DNA of 38,655 bases, taken from contig JAVXAG010000003.1 of assembly GCA_036660615.1 (NCBI GenBank), positions 1 to 38,655 on the forward strand, in the 5' to 3' direction. Under the pieces are notes generated by a model. It was not told the DNA's origin. It searched no databases and worked only from the letters and a program-made list of their open reading frames with translations. The position numbers and the translations under genes were made by a program. This DNA comes from JAVXAG01 sp036660615. GTDB lineage: Bacteria; Bacillota; Clostridia; Peptostreptococcales; Anaerovoracaceae. This document shows, one piece after another, positions 17,288 to 23,766 of the stretch (within the stretch, counting starts at the first letter, position 1; each line of letters starts with the position of its first letter).

Positions 17288-17449
17288 ATGATTTACACTG
17301 CTACTTGTCCTTACGCAAATTACTGTAAAACATGGCCAAAAACCGAGGCTCTATTTTACGTTTTAAGCGATTTTATTTATACCCGTCGACAAGTACATCC
17401 TTGCCAAAACATTCAAAAATGGCTATTTACTCAGTATAGACAGGAATAA
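17288..17449 (+). CDS. 53-residue Cys-containing small ORF (unrecognised)
   Basis: An ATG directly after a TAG stop opens a 53-codon frame. It begins MIYTATCPYANYCKTWP and continues through an aromatic middle to a third Cys in HPCQNIQKW, ending QYRQE. It is rich in Cys, Tyr, Trp and Arg, unlike random AT-rich translation, and the CPYANYC spacing could suit metal binding. Against it, there is no clear ribosome-binding site and the last 23 bases overlap the 3' end of the convergent YneA-like gene. I do not recognise the family. It could be a real small protein, the tail of a lost gene, or chance. Confidence 0.25.
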   Translation: MIYTATCPYANYCKTWPKTEALFYVLSDFIYTRRQVHPCQNIQKWLFTQYRQE

Positions 17450-17726
17450 GTAAAGTTTGTCCAGATTGTAAGGTATCAGCACTAACTTGGTTAAGTTTAG
17501 TGATTTCATAAATGGATTTTCTTATGTCTTGGTCAGTTGGCATATATGATTCAGCTATTGACCATAAAGTGTCGCCATATGTGACTTCAATTTGTTGGTA
17601 TTGTTGTTCTGTTAAACTGTTAGCAAATATCGTGGATAATAACCCTGATATGCACAAAAGTACAATTACCATAAAAACTGTGAATCTAAATTTGGACTTT
17701 ATTATATATTTCTTATTATGTGTCAT
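17427..17726 (-). CDS. yneA: YneA-like LysM protein, probable SOS cell-division inhibitor
   Basis: Small membrane-anchored LysM protein. In Bacillus, YneA is made during the SOS response and delays division until DNA is repaired. The 99 residues have a basic N-terminus, one hydrophobic anchor at about residues 14-35, and a LysM domain from about 46 to 96 (IEVTYGDTLWSIAE at the start, LQSGQTLLIPVY at the end). The start at 17726 is preceded by GAGAGGTG. The upstream in-frame ATG at 17747 lies inside a LexA box and is unlikely to be used. A promoter with three LexA boxes sits directly upstream, which strongly supports the role. lexA itself, often next to yneA in Firmicutes, is not in the window. 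The gene symbol is by analogy. Confidence 0.85.
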   Translation of the reverse strand: MTHNKKYIIKSKFRFTVFMVIVLLCISGLLSTIFANSLTEQQYQQIEVTYGDTLWSIAESYMPTDQDIRKSIYEITKLNQVSADTLQSGQTLLIPVYTE

Positions 17727-17741
17727 AACGTTCACCTCTCT

Positions 17742-17811
17742 AAACATGTGTTCTTTTATTTATAATAGCAGAATACATGTTCTTTGTCAACAGTTTTTAG
17801 AACAAATGTTC
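17742..17811 (-). promoter_or_regulatory. SOS promoter with three LexA boxes
   Basis: On the - strand, TTGACA (17785-17790) and TATTAT (17762-17767) are separated by exactly 17 bases. Three copies of the Firmicute LexA site GAAC-N4-GTTC are present: a perfect one upstream of the -35 (17800-17811), one in the spacer with one mismatch (17771-17782), and one downstream of the -10 with one mismatch (17742-17753). Their starts are exactly 29 bases apart. Confidence 0.88.
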
Positions 17812-17823
17812 AGAAAGGTCTAT

Positions 17824-18624
17824 TTATTTTATCTTTGCATATAAATTGTCGATATATCGTGACAATGGCTTCTTAAAGAAAATACAGAGTAGTATAGATA
17901 GAAAAGTTATAGTCCCCACTATTAGTATGCCGCCATAAGTTCCAGTATTATAGAAATGCCCAATCAATAGACTTCCTGACATTCCGGGGATTCTTCCAAT
18001 CAAAGAAAGAAATAGAAATGGTTTTATTTTGATTTCAGAAACACCAGCCGCATAACTTACTAGATCTTTTGGAAGCCCTGGAATCAAGTATATTAAGAAA
18101 ACAATAACGTATGATTTCTTACTGTTTAGTCGGTTGATAAAATAAGTCATCTTTTCCTCACCAAACATAAGATGCATCGCATCTTTTCCAAGAAATTTGG
18201 CTAAATAAAAAGACATGGTTGTTCCCAGTAATGCTCCTATAATAGAAAATAATATGCCTGGAAGAAAACCATATAAATATCCCGCGGCGAATTGAAAAGC
18301 CTGACCTGGGATAATACTTATAATAATTTGAAGGATTTGCAATCCTATATATACAAGAATACTCTCAGTTTTGTATTTATTGAGAAAAGCTAGAATGTCG
18401 TCGAATGATTTGAATTGCATAATTAAATCACGCTGAAAAAAGTATATATATAGCGGTATTCCAATTACAATGATTAATAATAATGATAATTTTAACATAG
18501 AAATAACAACCTTTTTACGCGATTCCGCTTTAAGGTTACTCTTTACTTCCATCTTTGTTTCGTGCATGTTCCCCTTGAACTCTTGCTTTTTTGCTTCCCT
18601 TTGTTCTTTGTCTAATTTCTTCAT
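17824..18624 (-). CDS. TVP38/TMEM64 family membrane protein
   Basis: Integral membrane protein of the SNARE-associated/VTT (DedA-like) family. The 266 residues start with a highly charged cytoplasmic stretch of about 40 residues rich in Lys and Glu. A membrane segment is at 42-64, and the VTT core carries the family motif FQFAAGYLYGFLPGILFSIIG near residues 115-135 with the paired segment LPGLPKDLVSYAAG near residue 185. Relatives are linked to lipid scrambling or membrane-potential tolerance, but the function here is unknown. AAGGGG lies before the ATG. It sits 27 bases after the methionine gamma-lyase gene and is probably the last gene of the long operon. Confidence 0.9.
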   Translation of the reverse strand: MKKLDKEQREAKKQEFKGNMHETKMEVKSNLKAESRKKVVISMLKLSLLLIIVIGIPLYIYFFQRDLIMQFKSFDDILAFLNKYKTESILVYIGLQILQIIISIIPGQAFQFAAGYLYGFLPGILFSIIGALLGTTMSFYLAKFLGKDAMHLMFGEEKMTYFINRLNSKKSYVIVFLIYLIPGLPKDLVSYAAGVSEIKIKPFLFLSLIGRIPGMSGSLLIGHFYNTGTYGGILIVGTITFLSILLCIFFKKPLSRYIDNLYAKIK

Positions 18625-18651
18625 ATCTTTTACCCCTTGAAATAACTAATG

Positions 18652-19947
18652 TTAATGTATTTCCTTTATTATCCCCTTTGTATATAATTGATTTAATGAT
18701 TTAATAACCCCAAACTTTGAATGTTCATATGTTAAGCCACCTTGAAAATATACGTTATAAGGCGGTCTGATTGGTGCATCTGCACTAAGCTCAATTGATG
18801 AGCCTTGGACAAAAGCTCCAGCTGCCATAACAACTTCGGATTCATACCCAGGCATATCCCAAGGAACCGGTGTAACGTGAGCATCAATAGGTGCTGCCCC
18901 TTGAATTCCCTCACAAAAAGCCACCACAGCTTCAGGTGATCCAAGTTTTATAGCTTGAATAATGTCACTTCTTACATCATCAGTCTTTGGACATATTTCA
19001 TAGCCTAAGTTTTCATAAACCTTGCCACAGAGAATAGCCCCTTTCACTGCGCCGTTTACAACTTTTGGAGCCATAAAAAGTCCTTGCAAGATTCCTCTGG
19101 TTTGACCAAAAGTAAGACCACATTCGCCACCAATACCAGGGCAAGTCATTCTATAAGAAACCTTTTCAATAAGGTCACTTCTGCCTACAACATATCCACC
19201 GGCAAGAGCAAGACCACCACCAGGATTCTTTATTAGAGAGCCTGCCATTATGTCAATTCCAACGTTTGTAGGTTCTAAAATATCAAGAAATTCACCATAA
19301 CAATTGTCGGCCATACATATTATATCCGGATTTATATTGTGAACAAAAGTAGTTACTTCCCTAATTTGGTCGATTGTAATAGCTTTTCGCCATCCATAGC
19401 CAGTAGCTCGTTGAACGGATACCATTTTAGTCTTGTCTGAAATAGCATTTTTTAACCCTTCAAGGTCAATAGAACCATCTTCTTTTAGCTCGACTTGCTT
19501 ATATGAAATGCCGTATTCTTTTAGAGAGCCTTTACCCTCACCTCTTATTCCGATAACTTCTTCGAGAGTGTCATAAGGACCACCAGTGCAGTAGATAAGC
19601 TCATCGCTAGGTCTAAGGCAACCTATTAAAGTTATAGCAAGGGCATGAGTTCCGTTAACAATAGTAGTTCTGACCAAAGCGGCGTCTGTGTTGAAAATAT
19701 CAGAGTAAACACGTTCAACAGCATCTCTGCCAGGATCGTCATAACCGTAGCCCGTATTCCATCCAAAATGCATATCACTTATTTTGTTCTTTTGAAGAGC
19801 CGCCAAAACCTTGTATTGATTATATGCCATTATGTCATCAAGTTTTTTAAATTCATCGTTTATTTGAATTTCCGAGGAATTAACGAAATCCAAAACCTTT
19901 GGATCAATATTAAATTGTTCTATTAACAAATCTCTAGTATAATTCAT
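18652..19947 (-). CDS. methionine gamma-lyase family PLP enzyme (YnbB-like)
   Basis: Fold type I PLP protein of the family once called aluminium resistance protein and usually annotated as cystathionine beta-lyase/methionine gamma-lyase-like. The true reaction is not established for this branch. The 431 residues match. The probable PLP-binding Lys is in MAGSLIKNPGGG near residue 237, and MADNCYGEF near residue 216 provides the cofactor-ring Asp. GWNTGYGYDDPGRDAVERVY near residue 63 is a family signature. The ATG lies 2 bases downstream of the recombinase stop, with AAAGGA ahead of it, so the pair is co-translated. This neighbour order after miaA recurs in related Clostridia, to my knowledge. 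Confidence 0.9.
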   Translation of the reverse strand: MNYTRDLLIEQFNIDPKVLDFVNSSEIQINDEFKKLDDIMAYNQYKVLAALQKNKISDMHFGWNTGYGYDDPGRDAVERVYSDIFNTDAALVRTTIVNGTHALAITLIGCLRPSDELIYCTGGPYDTLEEVIGIRGEGKGSLKEYGISYKQVELKEDGSIDLEGLKNAISDKTKMVSVQRATGYGWRKAITIDQIREVTTFVHNINPDIICMADNCYGEFLDILEPTNVGIDIMAGSLIKNPGGGLALAGGYVVGRSDLIEKVSYRMTCPGIGGECGLTFGQTRGILQGLFMAPKVVNGAVKGAILCGKVYENLGYEICPKTDDVRSDIIQAIKLGSPEAVVAFCEGIQGAAPIDAHVTPVPWDMPGYESEVVMAAGAFVQGSSIELSADAPIRPPYNVYFQGGLTYEHSKFGVIKSLNQLYTKGIIKEIH

Positions 19948-19949
19948 AG

Positions 19950-21077
19950 TTATTTTTCAGTCCTTTCAATTTCCCATTCCATATCATTAACTAAGTCTCT
20001 CTTTACATTTGCCTTGTGTGCTGCATAAAGCTGAGTTGTTGTTACCTGTTCGTGATCTAAAAGTGCTTGTACATCAAAGATAGAATTTCCTCGTCCAATC
20101 AAGCTTGTAGCCGCAGTTGCCCTAAGTTTATGTGGACTGTAACCGGCTTTCCTACTTGTTTGCAATGCTATGGAAGTGTATTTTTTTACAAGTTCACGAA
20201 TTTGTCTTTCGGTCATTCTTTTGCACTGCAAAGAAAGAAAAAGTGCGTCCTTAAATTCTGGCGAAACACCATCTTCACTGCTTCGCTCATTATCTATATA
20301 ATCATTTATTACCATGGTAACTGAGTCGTTCATAGGCATAATTGATTCCTTACCACGTTTTCTATATATCTTAAATTCACCTCTCGAAAAATTAAAAGAT
20401 GAAATATTTAACTGTTGTAATTCAGATAATCTTAAGCCATAAGTCAAAAATAAAACAAGAATGGCTTTGTCTCTTTTCTTTGTCTTTTCCCAGTAAGAGT
20501 GTTCATGTTTTGTCAAACTTGTTCCGTTGGTTACAGCATCAAGCATTATCATTACCTCATTGTCCTGAAGTGCTTTAATTTCCTTTTCTCCAGCCTTTGG
20601 AACTCTAATGGGGTCAAAGCCGTCAGTGATATTTTTGCTCAGCAATTCGTCTCTATAAAGGTGCTTAAACATTACTGAAATCGAAGATTTTTTTCTAGCC
20701 AAAGTCTTATTATTGTTTTCATACATATAAATATTTTTTTCTGTTTCAACTTTATATTTTCTACAATAATCTATAAAAATGTTTATATCTACTGCTTTTA
20801 TATTTTCAAAATCAGATAGTTTTATCTGATCTGTGCTCTTTGCCTCAGTCAAATCAGTTTCATTGATTAAATAATTGCAAAAAAATCTAATATCGTGAGT
20901 GTATGCAAGTCTGGTCATAGGCAAAACATTACCTTTTAGATAGTTAAAAAAGCCTCTAAGAAATTTAGGTAATTCAGCCTCGATAGACGCACATTCGTTA
21001 AAAATCTGATTTTCTTTTTTTACTATATTGTCTGGCTTGTCACTTTTGTTATGAATTATTACTTGTTTCTCAACCAT
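19950..21077 (-). CDS. tyrosine recombinase, XerC/D-like
   Basis: Site-specific recombinase with a complete catalytic set: Arg216 in GLRLSEL, Lys243 in KRGKE, His316 and Arg319 in SPHKLRA, His342 in LLDHEQ, and the nucleophile Tyr351 in TTQLYAAHK. The N-terminal SAM-like DNA-binding domain covers about residues 35-150. The 375 residues exceed XerC/D (about 300) because of an N-terminal extension and a Glu/Asn-rich insert near residues 110-125. It overlaps miaA by 19 bases and abuts the next gene, with no attachment-site repeats visible, so it is a resident gene rather than an element integrase. It may serve chromosome dimer resolution; that is inference. Confidence 0.88.
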   Translation of the reverse strand: MVEKQVIIHNKSDKPDNIVKKENQIFNECASIEAELPKFLRGFFNYLKGNVLPMTRLAYTHDIRFFCNYLINETDLTEAKSTDQIKLSDFENIKAVDINIFIDYCRKYKVETEKNIYMYENNNKTLARKKSSISVMFKHLYRDELLSKNITDGFDPIRVPKAGEKEIKALQDNEVMIMLDAVTNGTSLTKHEHSYWEKTKKRDKAILVLFLTYGLRLSELQQLNISSFNFSRGEFKIYRKRGKESIMPMNDSVTMVINDYIDNERSSEDGVSPEFKDALFLSLQCKRMTERQIRELVKKYTSIALQTSRKAGYSPHKLRATAATSLIGRGNSIFDVQALLDHEQVTTTQLYAAHKANVKRDLVNDMEWEIERTEK

Positions 21078-21985
21078 TTTAAAATATCCTCCAAAGCCAA
21101 TTGATCATCATTATAATTAGAAAGATTAAACCATTGCATTTCCTTATATCGTTTAAACCAAGTCAACTGTCGCTTGGCATAATGGCGGGTGTTTTTCTTT
21201 ACAAGGTCAATTGCATCTTCTAAAGCATATAAACCATTAAAATAGCCAATTATTTCCTTATAGCCTATACCTTTCATGGAAATGTCATTTTCATCAAGTC
21301 CCATCTCCAAAAGGGATTTAACTTCATCTAAAAGTCCCATATCTATTAGTATATCAACACGTCTGTTAATTCTATCGTAGAGTTCTTCCCTATTTCTCGT
21401 AAGGCCAACTAATTGCACATCATAGTCTTTTGTCATTTGACAACATTTAGTAAAATCTTTTAGAGGAACACCCTCTTCGGCTGCTTCCAGCGCCCTAATA
21501 ACTTTTTTCACATTGTTAGGATGTAGTCTTTGCGCAGAAATTGGATCGACTTTCTCTAACTTTTCATAAATATAGTTTGCACCAAAAAGTTCAGCTTCTT
21601 CAAATAGAGTTTTTCTAAACTGATCTTCTCTAGGAGGCGTACTAAAATCCATATCGTATACTAATGAATTCAAGTAAAGTCCCGTACCACCTGCAATGAC
21701 AGGGGTTTTACCTTTGGAAAAGATTTCTTCTATTGCATCCTTAGCCATCTTCTGGTATTGCGCAACTGAAAAAGCCGTAGTAGGATCTATTTCATCTACT
21801 AAATAGTGCTTAACCAATGACTGTTCAACAGCAGTAGGTTTTGCACTTCCAATATCCATATATTTATACAGTTGCATAGAATCGCAGGAGACAATTTCTC
21901 CATTAAATGCTAATGCAGTATCTATTGCATATTTAGTTTTACCAACGGCCGTAGGTCCGGCAATAATAATAATATTTCTATTCAT
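21059..21985 (-). CDS. miaA: tRNA dimethylallyltransferase
   Basis: Adds a dimethylallyl group to A37 of tRNAs reading UNN codons, using DMAPP. The 308 residues match the family. A P-loop GPTAVGKTKYA is at residues 9-19, the signature IVSCDSMQLYKYMDIGSAKPT near residues 31-51 carries the catalytic Asp, and GGTGLYLNSL is near residue 99. The C-terminal TRHYAKRQLTWFKRY covers the conserved Arg/Trp stretch. It starts 2 bases after the mutL stop and overlaps the recombinase start by 19 bases. The mutS-mutL-miaA order is widely conserved. Its DMAPP would come from the pathway begun by dxs in the same operon. Confidence 0.97.
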   Translation of the reverse strand: MNRNIIIIAGPTAVGKTKYAIDTALAFNGEIVSCDSMQLYKYMDIGSAKPTAVEQSLVKHYLVDEIDPTTAFSVAQYQKMAKDAIEEIFSKGKTPVIAGGTGLYLNSLVYDMDFSTPPREDQFRKTLFEEAELFGANYIYEKLEKVDPISAQRLHPNNVKKVIRALEAAEEGVPLKDFTKCCQMTKDYDVQLVGLTRNREELYDRINRRVDILIDMGLLDEVKSLLEMGLDENDISMKGIGYKEIIGYFNGLYALEDAIDLVKKNTRHYAKRQLTWFKRYKEMQWFNLSNYNDDQLALEDILKWLRNK

Positions 21986-21987
21986 AA

Positions 21988-23766
21988 TTATACTCTTTTA
22001 AACATCTTTTCTATTTCGTAATTTGATAATTTTATAAATGTTGGTCTGCCATGTGGGCATGAAAATGGATTTACACACTTAGATAAATCCTTTATCAAAG
22101 CATTTATTTCCTCCATTGATAGATAGTCATGAGCTTTGACAGCACTTTTACAAGATTTAGTTATAAGTTTATTTATTATAACATGGTTTTTTAAATCTGT
22201 ATTTTCATTAATTTCTTCTACAAAAGTTTTGGCAAATTCCTCAGCTTCTGAAATATCCATATATGTAGGTATTTCCTTAATTATATAGGAGTTCTGACCA
22301 AAGTCTTCAATAGTGTATCCCATATTATTAAGTGAATTTAGCCATGAAAAACTGTTTTCTTTCACAGATAAGGATACTTCCATTATAATAGGAATCAAAA
22401 TAGGTTGTCTAGCTTTTGTTGAGTTTTCATATTCCGTAACAAGTTTCTCGTAAAAAATTCTTTCATGAGCAGCATGTTGATCAATTAAATAGAAGTTCTT
22501 TTCGTCAGTTGCAGTAATATATGTGCCAAATATGGAACCGGTTATAGTAATATCATCAAAATCAAATGGTGTCAATAATGGTTTATCAATGGTAACCTTT
22601 TGTGGAAGTTGATAACTTATAGTTGAATCTTTCACAACGGAAGTGTCATCAGATACTTTTGGAGGTAAAATAACGCCGTGTTCCCTTTTGGTTGACAATA
22701 ACTCTTTTATGTTACCTTGTTTTTCTTCCGGTTTCATTTCTATTGTTTTTTCTCGGAAAATATCTTTTATTTCTATTACAGCTTCTTTTGTTCCAAGAGC
22801 TTCTTTTATTCCCTTACTTACAAAATCAATTATATCGTTTTCCTTGTCAAAGCGAACTTCTTTTTTATTTGGATGAATATTCACATCAAGGTCATATGGA
22901 GAAGTATGCAAAAACAAGAAAGTTATCGGATGACGACCATCAAAAAGTCTCTCTTTGTACCCTTCTATAACTGCCTTTTCAAGTATTTTACTGTTGACTA
23001 CTCTTCCATTTACAAAGAAAATTTGACTTCTCTTTGTAGTTTTGCTAAAAGCTGGCGTAGAAATATACCCTTCCAAAGAATTATCACCCTCATTGTAACT
23101 TACAGGAACCAAATTTTCCAATTCCTTTTGTTTATATACTGATAAAATAGTGTTGAATCTGTTGCCATTACCCATAGTTGAGAAAACTATATCATCATTA
23201 TTGATAAATCTAAACTTAATATCCTTGTATGCTAATGCCATCTGCGAAATAAAGTCGATAATCAAACTGCTTTCGGCAGAATCAGATTTCAGAAACTTCA
23301 ACCTTGCGGGTGTGTTATAAAAAAGGTCTGTAACCACAATTGTTGTGCCAGTAGGACAACCGATTCCTTGATTTTGTATAACTGTCCCACCATGTATAAG
23401 CAACTTTGTGCCAATGGTATTGTCTTTTGTCTTTGTTATCAGTTCAGTATGAGTAACTGCACCAATGCTTGCTAGTGCCTCACCTCTAAATCCAAGAGTT
23501 TCTATAGAGTCCAGGTCTGCTGCACTTACAATTTTGCTAGTTGCATGACGTAGAAAAGCGGTTTCAACCTGATCATTTTCAATGCCACAACCGTTATCTG
23601 TAATTCTTATATATGATTTCCCACCATTTTTGATTTCCACTACAATGGAATTTGCGCCAGCATCTATGGCGTTTTCCACAAGTTCCTTTACTATGGAAAT
23701 TGGACGTTCGATTACTTCTCCTGCAGCTATTTTGTCTGCAATATTTTTCTCTAAAACTTTAATCAT
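21988..23766 (-). CDS. mutL: DNA mismatch repair protein MutL (endonuclease type)
   Basis: Mismatch-repair ATPase that links MutS to strand removal. The GHKL ATPase is N-terminal, with ELVENAIDAGANSI near residue 28, DNGCGIE near residue 57 and GFRGEALASI near residue 93. The linker is followed by a C-terminal domain with the metal-dependent nickase motif DQHAAHERIFYE from about residue 428, and with the further conserved pieces SCKSAVKAHD and CPHGRP. The protein should therefore nick DNA itself, as expected in a genome using no MutH. The 592 residues are within the family range. It overlaps the 3' end of mutS by 8 bases. Confidence 0.97.
   Translation of the reverse strand: MIKVLEKNIADKIAAGEVIERPISIVKELVENAIDAGANSIVVEIKNGGKSYIRITDNGCGIENDQVETAFLRHATSKIVSAADLDSIETLGFRGEALASIGAVTHTELITKTKDNTIGTKLLIHGGTVIQNQGIGCPTGTTIVVTDLFYNTPARLKFLKSDSAESSLIIDFISQMALAYKDIKFRFINNDDIVFSTMGNGNRFNTILSVYKQKELENLVPVSYNEGDNSLEGYISTPAFSKTTKRSQIFFVNGRVVNSKILEKAVIEGYKERLFDGRHPITFLFLHTSPYDLDVNIHPNKKEVRFDKENDIIDFVSKGIKEALGTKEAVIEIKDIFREKTIEMKPEEKQGNIKELLSTKREHGVILPPKVSDDTSVVKDSTISYQLPQKVTIDKPLLTPFDFDDITITGSIFGTYITATDEKNFYLIDQHAAHERIFYEKLVTEYENSTKARQPILIPIIMEVSLSVKENSFSWLNSLNNMGYTIEDFGQNSYIIKEIPTYMDISEAEEFAKTFVEEINENTDLKNHVIINKLITKSCKSAVKAHDYLSMEEINALIKDLSKCVNPFSCPHGRPTFIKLSNYEIEKMFKRV

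Larger units (their letters stand above)
16898..17426. other. AT-rich convergent intergenic region
   Basis: About 530 bases separate the 3' ends of the thioesterase gene and the YneA-like gene. From left to right it has a GNRA-loop hairpin, a strong 14-bp terminator hairpin, a 44-base stem-loop, a very AT-rich stretch with a possible broken coding remnant on the - strand, and a 53-codon open frame on the + strand. I see no tRNA, no CRISPR repeat and no insertion-sequence ends. Confidence 0.6.

Noticed and set aside
16898..17426. CRISPR array or insertion-sequence remnant
   Set aside because: There are no repeated units at regular spacing, no terminal inverted repeats and no recognisable transposase sequence.
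17727..17747. Upstream ATG for the YneA-like gene
   Set aside because: It falls within a LexA box, and the ATG at 17726 has the ribosome-binding site GAGAGGTG at correct spacing.
19950..21077. Recombinase as the integrase of a mobile element
   Set aside because: It is embedded with overlaps in a core operon, with no flanking repeats, tRNA target or cargo genes.
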